Source: an uncultured Schlesneria sp.
Lineage (GTDB): Bacteria; Planctomycetota; Planctomycetia; Planctomycetales; Planctomycetaceae
Direction: 5' to 3'
Length of the DNA stretch: 64,000 nt
Assembly: GCA_903834925.1 (NCBI GenBank)
Contig: CAILLA010000136.1
Location: 1 to 64,000, forward strand
Positions 1 to 8,668 of this stretch are shown piece by piece. Each line of letters opens with the position of its first letter. Within the stretch, counting starts at the first letter, position 1. Both the position numbers and the translations under genes were made by a program. The notes beneath the pieces were generated by a model that was not told the origin of the DNA, did not search any database, and saw only the letters and a program-made list of their open reading frames with translations.

Positions 1-27
1 GAAACTTGACTCATTGAGTCAAGTTTC
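1..27. repeat. Perfect palindrome at the window edge
   Basis: A 13-base arm (GAAACTTGACTCA) is followed by one T and its exact reverse complement. The RNA form would be a strong hairpin, so this could be the terminator of a gene lying left of the window or a regulatory palindrome. No T-run follows on the plus strand, and the minus-strand continuation is outside the window. Confidence 0.5.
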
Positions 28-128
28 AAACCGAAAGAAGTCTGTAAAGGAAGAAGTCCGTAAAAGAAAGAATCCGGGGGTTTACACCGCTTGGCTCGTA
101 GAAGATTTTTGCGGACCCGCGACAAGTG

Positions 129-155
129 ACAGGTCAATATTCTAATATACAGGTC
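129..155 (+). promoter_or_regulatory. Spaced direct repeat ACAGGTC x2 in a putative promoter region
   Basis: The heptamer ACAGGTC occurs at 129-135 and again at 149-155, exactly 20 bases (about two helical turns) apart, flanking an AT-rich stretch with a TAATAT-like -10 element. It lies about 90 bases upstream of the DUF493 gene. The spacing suits a dimeric activator or repressor, but no regulator is known and the call is by inspection only. Further left (about 36-75) an imperfect 16-base tandem repeat of AGAAGTCTGTAAAGGA type is also visible. Confidence 0.25.
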
Positions 156-244
156 GCTTTTTTGATGACCCCATTGGAAATCGAGATAGGGCCGATTTAC
201 GGAATCTGGAAAGTTCCGATCGGTTCGAGAAAGAGTTGACAATC

Positions 245-529
245 ATGAATCCGCACCCGCCTCGCGAGCTTTTGGAACAGACTCATTCGTTTCCATGTAA
301 ATTCATGTTCAAGGTCATTGGTCAAGCCACTGACGATTTCGCGTTAAGAGTGGTTGCGACGGTTCGAACTGCTCTTAATCAAAACTTTGATGCACCGTAT
401 GAATTGCGTGAAACTTCTGGCGGGCGGCATGTTGCGGTGACGATTGAGCCGTGGGTTGAATCGTCGCAGCAAGTGATTGAGATTTATAACGCAATTCAAA
501 AACTGGATGGGCTGGTGATGCAGATGTAG
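245..529 (+). CDS. DUF493 (YbeD-like) small regulatory-fold protein
   Basis: About 94 residues, the usual length for the DUF493/YbeD family, small alpha-beta proteins with an ACT-like fold and no settled function. The family pattern shows in FPCKFMFKVIG near the N terminus, the SSGGRHVAVTI-like strand in the middle (here TSGGRHVAVTIEP) and the C-terminal YNAIQKLDGLVMQM helix. I chose ATG at 245 because a purine-rich AGAAAGAG lies about 10 bases upstream; the ORF track uses TTG at 236, which would add three residues. The gene stands alone and converges with the SPFH/P-ATPase operon, with a hairpin between them. Family assignment is by remembered motif pattern. Confidence 0.8.
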   Translation: MNPHPPRELLEQTHSFPCKFMFKVIGQATDDFALRVVATVRTALNQNFDAPYELRETSGGRHVAVTIEPWVESSQQVIEIYNAIQKLDGLVMQM

Positions 530-595
530 GTGATGTTGGCCGCCCGATCAACTTGCTTTCGATCGTCCGATATGAAATCTGTCTTAAGACCCGCA

Positions 596-616
596 CACAC
601 CGGCTGTGCCGGTGTG
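596..616. terminator. Bidirectional hairpin between convergent genes
   Basis: Perfect inverted repeat CACACCGGC-TGT-GCCGGTGTG (9-bp GC-rich stem, 3-base loop) lies between the ends of the DUF493 gene and the minus-strand P-ATPase gene. A T-rich stretch (TCTTGTCTGT) follows on the plus strand. Its position between convergent genes fits a shared terminator, although the U-tract is weak. Confidence 0.55.
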
Positions 617-634
617 GTCTTGTCTGTCGATTTG

Positions 635-3600
635 TTACCTGGGTGACACGGTTGCAGGCGGTGTCATATTCGGGATCGGTTCGCCGAGCCAAAAATGTTG
701 TTTTCCAATGGCTTTTGGGTCGACAATTGTGAGTGGCCGTTTGGAGAGGACTTCCGTCATGGTTGTCCAATAGAGAAATTGTCCAGTCAGTTCGGGTTGC
801 CGGGAGTACTCACCAAACAGTTTTTCGAATCGTTGGGCTGTTGCTCTTGCCGATTGCTCTTTACGGATACCGGCCGTTTGCCCTTCGAGCAGGATCGTTG
901 CCGCCGAACCCGAAAGCCATGGCTCACCCTCGGAATCGAGTTCGAGCAACTTCGCCCAAAGCTCGTCGTTCAATTCCCAATTCATTAACGTCGCTGATGT
1001 TTTAAGATTCGGCTGATCCGTTTGCGCCGCACGCTGCAGCCGTGAAAAGGCCCGTTCACCAACCGCGCCCAGCAAGGTCCGTGACGCATACGCTTCGGCT
1101 TCATTAATTAATAATTCCCGATCTTCCAGAGCGTCGGCAACCTGCCGATACGATGGAACCACGGCTTGTGGCGGATGGACATCGAGCCATTGTAGTTCAA
1201 CAATTTCGACCCCCAGTTCGTAATTTGCGATCCGATCCCGCAACTTTGCCAGCGACTGACGTTCCAGATCAGCTCGCTGTTCGGTAAGCAGATTATCGAG
1301 TGAGGCGGTCGCAGCGACCTCACGAAGTACGCTTTCGGCAGCGGCACGCAAGACGTCGTCCGGCTTGCGACTTCCCGCGAATACGAATTGCTTCAGGTTG
1401 CTGATCCGATACTGAACCTCGGCCATCAACTCCACTGGCACTTCGTCACCCGTTAGCATCAGAGATTCATCGCCTTGGGACGCGTGCCCACGATCGTCAT
1501 GTGAGCTCGTCCATTCGATCGTTGGAAAATTTGTTAACGGGGCTGGGGATCCCAAGCGTGCAGCGAGTGGGTTGAGTCGAGTCTTCGCGGCACCATCTCG
1601 CGAAGCCGCCCCTGTCCTGCCGGCGGCGTTCCTCTTCGTCGTTTGATTGTCGGCTTCAACCGCTTCACGATATCCCACGGAAACACTGCGAAGTCGCTCG
1701 GTTTTTTCCTTCGTGATGCGTTCGAGTGGCCAAGGCCAACGCCAATACAACCCTGCGGTTAATTCGGTTTCAACGCGACCGAAACGAGTGACAATTGCGT
1801 GTTCGTCTTCAGTTAAGAGCGCGATCCCAGACAGAAACCAAAGGGAAACGATTGTGGCACCGATCAGCTTTGAACCGAGCTTCCAATGCTCAATACACCA
1901 GAAAACCCATTGAGATGGCGATGCATTGGTGACCAGCCAGTCGGCTCCGGCAAGCAATTGATTCAGGCCACGAGACGTGATCGACGACGAATGCGATTCG
2001 AACCAAAGTAGCCTCATCGCATTCGCCATCACGGCTAATGAGGCGACTTCATGAAACATCGCACCGCCAATCGGATCGAGCCAGCGTAACGAGCAGGCGA
2101 GCACTCCTAATCCATTCAGGCCGAATGCGAATAAGAGAATGCTCTGCCAGATATTCTGCACCAGTGCTCGCGAAAGTCGTACCAGACCAGGAAGCGGTCG
2201 CAGGGGATCACCCAGAAGGATGATGTCGCCTGCGGCCGCAGCCATGTCACCGCCTGCTGTGCCGAGGGAGATTCCAACATCGGCGGCAGCGAGTGCCGGT
2301 GCATCGTTGATCCCGTCGCCGACCATCGCCAGGGACCGGCCTGATCGACGCACCTCTTCGATCCAGTGTGCCTTATCGGCAGGAAGCTGTTCGGTCGCAA
2401 CGTGTTCAAAGTTTCCAAGAGTTTTCACGACCGCGTCGGCAGGTTGAGGGCGGTCTCCGGTTAAGAGAACGAACCTGGTCACACCGATGTCACGCAGTTC
2501 GTTAAGGACTTGCTGTGATTCGGGCCGAATCGTTTCGAGAACGCCAATGACACCAATGACGACCCCATCGACAGCAACGACGAAAGGAGATTCCCCTGCC
2601 GCTTCACGTTCTTTCAGCAGCAACGCAGCATTTTGAGAAAAAGAGATATCGCCTCGATCCAAGGCTCGGCGATTTCCGACGACAATTGTTGCAAGTTGCA
2701 GGTCGAAATCGTTCGGCACCTGGGCGGAAGCAACCTTGTTTGTTCTCTGAAGTTCGTCGGTCGATATTCTCGCGATCACGCCGGCACCGGAAAGAGCCTC
2801 AAAATCCCTTGGGGAAGGAACTACCAGACCACGCTGTTCCGCTGCATTAACGAGAATTCGTGCGATCGGATGTTCGCTATTTCGTTCGGCGATGGCGGCA
2901 ATTCTGAGGACGGCGCTCTCGGACAGTCCCGTCGTTGGGATGATCGTACCCAGGGTGAGTGCTCCCTGCGTGAGTGTCCCAGTCTTGTCGAAGGCAAACG
3001 TATCGACATTTGCCAAACGCTCCAGGGCAGCGGACCCTTTGACGACGACACCTCGTCGAGCAAGCCAGGCAAGCGAGGCCATCACAGCACAGGGAGTTGC
3101 CAGCACGATTGGACAGGGACACGCAACAACAAGGACGGCCAGCGCGGGTAGATAACCACTCTGCCACGATCCGGTTGCAATGCGCCAGCCGATTAAAGTT
3201 GCCAACGCAGCGGTAAGGACAGCTGGCAAGAACCATTTCGCCATTCGATCGGCTGTTCGTTCCAGATCTCCTTTTCGTGAGGCCGCAGTTCCAACAAGTT
3301 GCGCCACGCGTGAAAGGGCGGTACTCGGACCGATCTTCTCGGCAACAACGGTTAATGCACCGAACTGATTTAATGTCCCCGCGAGAACTCGATCACCTCG
3401 CTGTTTGTCGACCGGAAAACTTTCTCCCGTAAAGGGACTCTGGTCGACAACAGATTTCCCCGACACGATTTGCCCGTCGACGGGAATCCGTTCACCGGGT
3501 CGGACGGTGACAATATCGCCAACAGACAATTCGTTGAGAGCGACATCGAGTTCGCGACCATCCTGATGTCGATGTGCGATCTCGGGCCATAACGCAAAAG

Positions 3601-4030
3601 TTTGACGTACGGCCCAACGGGCTCGGTCGATTGTATAACCTTCGATGCTTTCGCCGATCAACGAGATCAGTACGACGAGACCGGCGGTCTGATGTTCACC
3701 GAGGACGATGGCCGCCAGACAAGCGAGTGTTAGAGCCAGATCTGCTCCGATCCGTCCTGAAAGCAACCCATCCAGCGTGTGATAGAGAATTCTCGATCCG
3801 CCGACGATTGCCGCGAGAAGAGCTAATCGATAGCCAAAGTATGTCGCCTTTGAGAGAGCATTACCCGTGATTCCTGACGATAGCGACCAATCGGCAACGA
3901 GCAACAAACCAACAATCAGGGTCAAGAGATACAGCGGCGCTGATTGGTAGTGAAAGTTCTGTCGCGACGCGACAGAACACGTCGAATCACCCCGAAGCAT
4001 TTCCGATGTTGACTCAGGAATGTAATGCAT
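635..4030 (-). CDS. P1B-type metal ATPase fused to an SPFH (HflK-like) domain
   Basis: 1131 residues, far longer than an ordinary P1B ATPase (650-750 without metal-binding domain). Residues 1-690 form a complete heavy-metal P-type ATPase core with no N-terminal HMA domain: TGES actuator loop, CPCP in the ion-binding helix, DKTGTLT phosphorylation site, [22 protein letters not shown] hinge and a final [15 protein letters not shown] helix. Residues 740-1131 begin with a further membrane helix and the SPFH signature ([24 protein letters not shown]), followed by a helical C-terminal region like HflK. The metal is uncertain; CPC with a terminal HE...N..RL helix resembles Zn/Cd- or Cu-type pumps. 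The gene is last in a three-gene operon, starting 6 bases after the HflK-like stop. Inference: a metal exporter tethered to an SPFH membrane scaffold. Frame and motifs are clear; the biological role is not known. Confidence 0.9.
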   Translation of the reverse strand: MHYIPESTSEMLRGDSTCSVASRQNFHYQSAPLYLLTLIVGLLLVADWSLSSGITGNALSKATYFGYRLALLAAIVGGSRILYHTLDGLLSGRIGADLALTLACLAAIVLGEHQTAGLVVLISLIGESIEGYTIDRARWAVRQTFALWPEIAHRHQDGRELDVALNELSVGDIVTVRPGERIPVDGQIVSGKSVVDQSPFTGESFPVDKQRGDRVLAGTLNQFGALTVVAEKIGPSTALSRVAQLVGTAASRKGDLERTADRMAKWFLPAVLTAALATLIGWRIATGSWQSGYLPALAVLVVACPCPIVLATPCAVMASLAWLARRGVVVKGSAALERLANVDTFAFDKTGTLTQGALTLGTIIPTTGLSESAVLRIAAIAERNSEHPIARILVNAAEQRGLVVPSPRDFEALSGAGVIARISTDELQRTNKVASAQVPNDFDLQLATIVVGNRRALDRGDISFSQNAALLLKEREAAGESPFVVAVDGVVIGVIGVLETIRPESQQVLNELRDIGVTRFVLLTGDRPQPADAVVKTLGNFEHVATEQLPADKAHWIEEVRRSGRSLAMVGDGINDAPALAAADVGISLGTAGGDMAAAAGDIILLGDPLRPLPGLVRLSRALVQNIWQSILLFAFGLNGLGVLACSLRWLDPIGGAMFHEVASLAVMANAMRLLWFESHSSSITSRGLNQLLAGADWLVTNASPSQWVFWCIEHWKLGSKLIGATIVSLWFLSGIALLTEDEHAIVTRFGRVETELTAGLYWRWPWPLERITKEKTERLRSVSVGYREAVEADNQTTKRNAAGRTGAASRDGAAKTRLNPLAARLGSPAPLTNFPTIEWTSSHDDRGHASQGDESLMLTGDEVPVELMAEVQYRISNLKQFVFAGSRKPDDVLRAAAESVLREVAATASLDNLLTEQRADLERQSLAKLRDRIANYELGVEIVELQWLDVHPPQAVVPSYRQVADALEDRELLINEAEAYASRTLLGAVGERAFSRLQRAAQTDQPNLKTSATLMNWELNDELWAKLLELDSEGEPWLSGSAATILLEGQTAGIRKEQSARATAQRFEKLFGEYSRQPELTGQFLYWTTMTEVLSKRPLTIVDPKAIGKQHFWLGEPIPNMTPPATVSPR

Positions 4031-4036
4031 GATCGA

Positions 4037-4984
4037 TTACTTTTCCCCCCGCGAAGGAGGGAACGTGAGATCAACAGGGTGTTCGGCATCGAGCACGATT
4101 TTCATTTTTGCGACGTTGAAAACTTCCTGCAAAGTCTCGAGGGTGAGTCGGTTCATCACAAGCTGTTTCGAGTCGGCGTAAGTTCGGTTTCCGCTTTCTG
4201 CGTCACGTTGGATTTGAGCGGTCAACAAACGGAAACGATCCGCCGAACCGGCTGCAGCGGAGGTTCTCGCATGTCGAATTTGTTCGGCGTCGTCTGTGAC
4301 TTTTCGAGCATCGGCTTGTGATTCGGCAAGCTTCTGCTCAGCGTAACCTCGTGCTTCATGAATCGAACGAGCCATATCCGCACGAGCATTTGAGACGTCG
4401 AGAAATTCGGCCTTCGCACGAGCAGGCGGTTCCGCTCGATCAACCGTCACCTGTTCAACGTCGCAGCCAAGTCGCAATTTCGCCGCCTGTTGGCGAACGT
4501 CTCGTAGGAGTCGGTTGTTAAGTTCTGCCAAACCCTGGGTATGGACAAAATCGACGCCGCACCGCGATACGATGTCGGTGGTTGTCGTTTCGACCAGCAG
4601 TTGCAAACGCTGAATCGGCGACATTGAGCCATACAGCCAATCAACCACATGCTCTTCGGAGACTCGATACTGTACGTTGATCTTAAGCAGCAGCAGATTT
4701 TTATCTCCCGTGAGAAATGTTGAAGGCCGCGCAGCTGTCATTGGGATCAGGAAATTCGGATCGGCTTCAATCTCACCCAGCGACAGGGTGCGGACTTCGT
4801 TGAAGTTCACTCGATCAACACGTGCCAGCGGCCAGGGAAGCTCGATATGCAATCCACTTGAACGAACCGGTGTTATGACACGGCCAAATCGACGGACAAC
4901 CCCCTTTTCGTTTGCTGGGACCGTATAGAGACCGGTCGAAAGATAGATGGCAAAAGCGATCGCGAACACGATCAAGGACTTCAC
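4037..4984 (-). CDS. SPFH/band-7 membrane protein, HflK-like
   Basis: 315 residues: an N-terminal signal-anchor (SLIVFAIAFAIYLSTGLYTV), the SPFH start (GVVRRFGRVITPVRSSGLHIELPWPL), then the long charged helix with ARADMARSIHEARGYAEQKLAE typical of HflK. HflK and HflC form an inner-membrane cage around the FtsH protease and modulate its activity. The start is GTG and overlaps the upstream HflC-like stop as GTGA, implying translational coupling; six bases downstream begins the ATPase-SPFH fusion. No ftsH is visible here, so the partner could be elsewhere, or the complex could be specific to the ATPase. It is shorter than E. coli HflK, lacking the Gly/Pro-rich N-terminal part. Confidence 0.82.
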   Translation of the reverse strand: MKSLIVFAIAFAIYLSTGLYTVPANEKGVVRRFGRVITPVRSSGLHIELPWPLARVDRVNFNEVRTLSLGEIEADPNFLIPMTAARPSTFLTGDKNLLLLKINVQYRVSEEHVVDWLYGSMSPIQRLQLLVETTTTDIVSRCGVDFVHTQGLAELNNRLLRDVRQQAAKLRLGCDVEQVTVDRAEPPARAKAEFLDVSNARADMARSIHEARGYAEQKLAESQADARKVTDDAEQIRHARTSAAAGSADRFRLLTAQIQRDAESGNRTYADSKQLVMNRLTLETLQEVFNVAKMKIVLDAEHPVDLTFPPSRGEK

Positions 4985-6081
4985 GGTAGAACTCCCGGAG
5001 CTCGATCTGCTTTTTCGGGCATATTCGCGGGATTGTCAGCGTTTGGGATCGTCGTTTCTGGTGTCGATTTTGTTGAGGTGGGGACGCCACGAATCAGCAA
5101 ATTCAGAAGACTGTTTGACCCAGACAAAATGAGTGTCGTCCGTTCATTTAGAATCTGTTTGTAGGATTCGAGTGTTTGCAAAAGAGCGGCGAATTCTGGG
5201 TCTTTTGCATGTGCTTCGTTCAGGATGTGAATTGCAGCCGCTTCGCCTTCACCTCGAATTCGTTCAGCATCGGCATTGGCTTTTGCCAAAAGTTCACCCG
5301 ATTGACGGTCGGCACGACTGCGAATCATCCGATTTTCGGCAAGGCCAGCGCTGCGGTATCGTTCCGCAATTTTTTGCCGTTCGCTCCGCATCCGTTCGAA
5401 CACAGCCTGCATGTTTCCTGCTGGAAGATTGAGTCTTCGAATGCGAACGTCGACGATTTCAACCCCCAATCGGTCACTCAGCGATTTTGTTTCATCGGGG
5501 CGTTTTTCGAATTCGTTACGAATTTCCGCCGAGACTTTCTCCAAAGGACTTGGGCCTTCGGCTGGGCCTGATTCGGAATGCTCGGCATTCAGAAGCTCAG
5601 AAAGCTCGCTACGACCGATCTGTTCCGTCAAAATCGACTGTAATCGACTGGCAAGTCGCGATTCAGCGACGTCAACGCTTCCAAATCCTTGAAAGAACTT
5701 TACGACCGGACAATCGAGCAGTTCAGTCGAACGCCCGTCGGCAATCTTCCAGCAGAGAAAGGCCTCGACGGTGACATTTTTCCGGTCTCTAGTAAACGCT
5801 TCACGTCCTGGCGGCGACAGAAGCTGCAAACGGCGATCGAATCGACGAACGGCTTCGACGGGCCAGGGGAGCTTGAAATGAAGCCCTCGCTGTGACGGCT
5901 GGTCATAGACAGCTGTTATCCGACCGAATCGCTCAACGACAGCAAACTCCGTTTCGTCGACGAATACGAGAACTGTGGGAAGTGCGGCAACGACCGCAAT
6001 TCCGACGAGCCATCGCCACAGCCAATACCGGTCGATGCCGATCGCGGATTTTTTAGTCGATGATTCCAAATCCAAAGCCAT
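4981..6081 (-). CDS. SPFH/band-7 membrane protein, HflC-like
   Basis: About 366 residues. It has one N-terminal membrane helix (WLVGIAVVAALPTVLVFV), the SPFH domain (FAVVERFGRI...GLHFKLPWPVEAV), and the C-terminal block characteristic of HflC: RIRRLNLP, VFERMRSERQKIAERYRSAG, a helix rich in A and E, and DPEFAALLQTLESYKQILNERTTLILSG. It is the first gene of the operon, so the order is HflC-like, HflK-like, ATPase-SPFH. I prefer ATG at 6081 (MALDLESS); the track's TTG at 6105 adds eight residues. An insert between the SPFH domain and the C-terminal block (NAEHSESGPAEG) is unusual. The 3' end overlaps the next gene by 4 bases. Confidence 0.85.
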   Translation of the reverse strand: MALDLESSTKKSAIGIDRYWLWRWLVGIAVVAALPTVLVFVDETEFAVVERFGRITAVYDQPSQRGLHFKLPWPVEAVRRFDRRLQLLSPPGREAFTRDRKNVTVEAFLCWKIADGRSTELLDCPVVKFFQGFGSVDVAESRLASRLQSILTEQIGRSELSELLNAEHSESGPAEGPSPLEKVSAEIRNEFEKRPDETKSLSDRLGVEIVDVRIRRLNLPAGNMQAVFERMRSERQKIAERYRSAGLAENRMIRSRADRQSGELLAKANADAERIRGEGEAAAIHILNEAHAKDPEFAALLQTLESYKQILNERTTLILSGSNSLLNLLIRGVPTSTKSTPETTIPNADNPANMPEKADRAPGVLP

Positions 6082-6193
6082 GCCAATTCCGAGAACCAAA
6101 GTCAAACGGTTTCACCAAGCAACGGCGAAAAGAAGGATCTTGTTAACCTAGGAAGATCGCGTCGATTCTAGAGGTGTTTAAGAGGGACTCGCA

Positions 6194-6280
6194 ATGAAGA
6201 AGTCTCAGTTCATTTGCTTGATTCGTTTCTGGCACCGGAAAAGTCGTTGTTCCACGCTCAATTCCGATTTTGATGATTGA
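6194..6280 (+). CDS. Possible 28-residue small ORF
   Basis: An ATG at 6194 is preceded by AGAGGGA seven bases upstream, a good ribosome binding site, and opens a 28-codon frame (MKKSQFICLIRFWHRKSRC...). It lies in the intergenic space upstream of the minus-strand SPFH operon. The product would be basic with a short hydrophobic run. There is no further support and chance occurrence is likely, so it is listed only because of the Shine-Dalgarno match. Confidence 0.2.
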   Translation: MKKSQFICLIRFWHRKSRCSTLNSDFDD

Positions 6281-6354
6281 ACTCGGGAGCGAAGCCGGTA
6301 TTCACCGAAAAACGGCATCAAGCCCAAAATCAATTCCTTCGATTTTGCGGAAAA

Positions 6355-6606
6355 TCAAGGATTTTCTGGCGTTTCCGGCGCGTTCTTGTCGGCAACATGC
6401 TTCAAATACAACGCCTCAATCTTAGACCGTGCCCAAGGGGTTTTTCGCAGAAACGTCAAACTCGATTTGATGCTGGGGTCAAATAGGAAGCAGCGAACGG
6501 GGATCAACTCGCTGAGTCCGTCCCAGCCATAATGATCTACAAGTTGCTCAAGCATCATCGCAAGCGTGATCCCATGCAACGGATTCTTCGAACTTGGAGT
6601 CGTCAT
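6355..6606 (-). CDS. DUF2132 (VF530-type) small DNA-binding-like protein
   Basis: About 83 residues matching the VF530/DUF2132 family along its length: [33 protein letters not shown], then [26 protein letters not shown]. The family is small, helical and widespread in gamma-proteobacteria and planctomycetes, with no agreed function; a DNA-binding role has been suggested from structure. ATG at 6606 gives the usual compact length; the track's GTG at 6621 adds five residues. It stands alone, divergent from the thioredoxin-like gene. Confidence 0.85.
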   Translation of the reverse strand: MTTPSSKNPLHGITLAMMLEQLVDHYGWDGLSELIPVRCFLFDPSIKSSLTFLRKTPWARSKIEALYLKHVADKNAPETPENP

Positions 6607-6910
6607 ATCATTAATCCGCACGATAAGTTACTGACCTGCGTGTATGTCAAAAGAAGGTGTTTTAATCATCGGCGTCCTCCAACCAGAGCTCCATTTGGTA
6701 TCCGAATTCAGGAATCTCAGTTGAGCGAATGTTTGTAGCAAATGATGCGGAATCTCGATCATCAAATGAAGAAATCATACAAAACTTGTGCGATAACCAA
6801 AAATTATCCGTTTTTTCTCAAGAAACGATGCCAGTAATGCTGACCGAAACGCCGATAAGAGTTGTAACACTTGCGTCTCAATGGATTTTCCATTTTCGGA
6901 AGGCTGGGTC

Positions 6911-7402
6911 ATGGATCGCCGCACTTTTTGCCAACAATTACTTGGCACAGGCATTGGTGTTGGTTCGATGTTGCAACTAATCGATGCCGTTCCGATTGCA
7001 TCCGCAGCCACCGGGGCCACGAAAGTGCCGTGGCAAAAGAGCCTGAAAGCAGCTCAAAAGCTGGCTCTTCAGCAAGATAAACCGATGATGGTGGTTTTTG
7101 GTGCGAGCTGGTGTACTTACTGCCACAAGTTAGACCGAGAGACATTTGCTGACAAGCGGATCGCGACTTTCATTGAACGTGAGTTTATTCCTGTGCATCT
7201 CGACTTCGACAAAGAGCCGAAAATCGCAAAGATTCTTGAAGTAGAACGCCTGCCATGCACGGTGTTTCTCACTCCACAGGCGGATCTTTTGTTGCGGTCA
7301 GAAGGGTTTGCGAACGCCAAGGATTTCCAGTCGACCCTTTCGTCCGTTCTTGATAAACGAACTGAAATTCAACAAGTCCGGGCGTCAACCATCAGCCGAT
7401 AA
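6911..7402 (+). CDS. Exported thioredoxin-like (DsbD C-terminal type) protein
   Basis: 163 residues starting at ATG 6911, which has GGAAGG about eight bases upstream; the track start at 6881 is 10 codons further out and lacks this. The N terminus (MDRRTFCQQLLGTGIGVGS) looks like an export signal, with paired arginines suggesting Tat. The thioredoxin fold follows, with active site WCTYCHK at residues 67-73 and cis-proline context RLPCTVFLTP. Cytoplasmic-type lysine spacing after the CxxC and the DRETFADKRIATFI segment place it with the thioredoxin-like Thioredoxin_7/DsbDgamma-like proteins, which reduce or isomerise periplasmic disulfides. An extra cysteine just before the cis-proline position is unusual. 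Confidence 0.82.
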   Translation: MDRRTFCQQLLGTGIGVGSMLQLIDAVPIASAATGATKVPWQKSLKAAQKLALQQDKPMMVVFGASWCTYCHKLDRETFADKRIATFIEREFIPVHLDFDKEPKIAKILEVERLPCTVFLTPQADLLLRSEGFANAKDFQSTLSSVLDKRTEIQQVRASTISR

Positions 7403-7793
7403 CTTGTGATTCCAGAAATCGGCTTCCACGAATCAACTTCGGGTGAAACATACCGAATATCATCGTATGGCAACGGATTGACACCAGCTGCCGATCACGT
7501 TGCTGCCCTGTCCTTTACGAGTCGCCGCCTCTGAAGCATCGGCGCTCTTGAGTCGTCCTGAATACAGGTAGGTGTCGTGCGACTACGGCACCGTCGACCA
7601 ACTTCTTTTCTGGCGAATGTCCAGGCAATTCATTTTCGCTGCAAATTCGAGGGAATTGCGCGACGATTTGGAATCCTGACTCAAGAGTCTGTTGCCTCGC
7701 TCGCATCCCGGCGGACAATCGGCAACAATCTGTTTCGGATAGAAATCTGTTCTCTGACCATGAACTCGAGATCGCTATTGGGGAGTTGTCGGG
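7403..7793. other. Intergenic region with no recognised feature
   Basis: About 390 bases between the thioredoxin-like gene and the SDR gene. ORFs drawn here on both strands (7577-7915 plus, 7515-7976 minus) have no recognisable composition and overlap the SDR start. I see no RNA gene or convincing hairpin; the 3' part must hold the SDR promoter. Confidence 0.5.
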
Positions 7794-8576
7794 ATGAATC
7801 TGAAGGGGAAGAATGCACTGGTAACGGGAGCCTCTCGCGGAATCGGGCGCGGGTGCGCAATCGAGATGGGACGTGCCGGTGCAAATGTAGCAGTCAATTA
7901 TTACTCGCATGGTGATGAAGCAGAAGAAGTTGCCAACGAAATTCGTGCCTTCGGTGGCAAGGCAATCACTCTCCAAGGTGATGTTTCAAATCGATTGCGT
8001 GTTGAAGAAATGGTTGCCGAAACCGCGAGCGCTTTTGGCCAACTCGATTTGTTCGTCTCGAACGCAGTCTATAGCGATCGCCAACTGATGCTCGAAGCCG
8101 ATCTGGCGGGGTTTCAGAAGACAATCGACGTTTGCATGTGGGGCGCTTTTTACGGAGTTCGAGCAGCAGCCCTGCAAATGGTGAAGCAGAATTCGGGTGG
8201 ATCAATTGTTGTGATCAGTTCGCCACACGCAGTAATCCCGATCCCAACGGCCATGGCTTATAATATGGCCAAAGCGGCCATCGACCACATGGCTCGCACG
8301 GCGGCGATTGAATTGGCGACTCATCGAATCCGGGTCAATATTGTGCATCCCGGTTGGATTGACACTCCGGGTGAAAGAAAATTCTTCACAGAAGAACAAA
8401 TCGAGGCCGGAGCAAAGACATTGCCTTGGAAGCGAATGGGGCGACCGGACGAAATCGGTAAGGGAGTTGCTTATGTCCTGAGCGATGACGCCGATTACAT
8501 GACTGGAAGCACCCTCACAATTGATGGCGGCGTGAGTCTTCCTTGGTGGTCAAACCGCTCGGAAGGTTCGATGTAA
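7794..8576 (+). CDS. Short-chain dehydrogenase/reductase (SDR)
   Basis: 260 residues, a complete classical SDR. The NAD(P) loop TGASRGIG is at residues 11-18, an acidic GDVS at 62-65, SNA in place of NNAG near 89-91, serine at 142-143 and the YNMAK catalytic pair at Tyr156/Lys160; HPGWIDTPG and GSTLTIDGG close the fold. These enzymes oxidise or reduce alcohols, sugars or acyl chains with a nicotinamide cofactor. The substrate cannot be read from sequence; glucose-1-dehydrogenase or FabG-like annotations are typical for such proteins. The ATG follows GGGAGTTGTCGGG. The NNAG to SNAV change is seen in some subfamilies and does not by itself imply inactivity. Confidence 0.9.
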   Translation: MNLKGKNALVTGASRGIGRGCAIEMGRAGANVAVNYYSHGDEAEEVANEIRAFGGKAITLQGDVSNRLRVEEMVAETASAFGQLDLFVSNAVYSDRQLMLEADLAGFQKTIDVCMWGAFYGVRAAALQMVKQNSGGSIVVISSPHAVIPIPTAMAYNMAKAAIDHMARTAAIELATHRIRVNIVHPGWIDTPGERKFFTEEQIEAGAKTLPWKRMGRPDEIGKGVAYVLSDDADYMTGSTLTIDGGVSLPWWSNRSEGSM

Positions 8577-8668
8577 CTTTTTTCAGAAGGTCTTTCCATC
8601 CCTTTGTGGTATTATCCGAAATTGCGTTAGGATCGACCTGGCTTAGTTCCTTTTTGACAATCGTTTTA

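Noticed and set aside
375-770. 131-residue minus-strand ORF across the DUF493 3' end
   Set aside because: It overlaps two genes and the hairpin and has no recognisable features.
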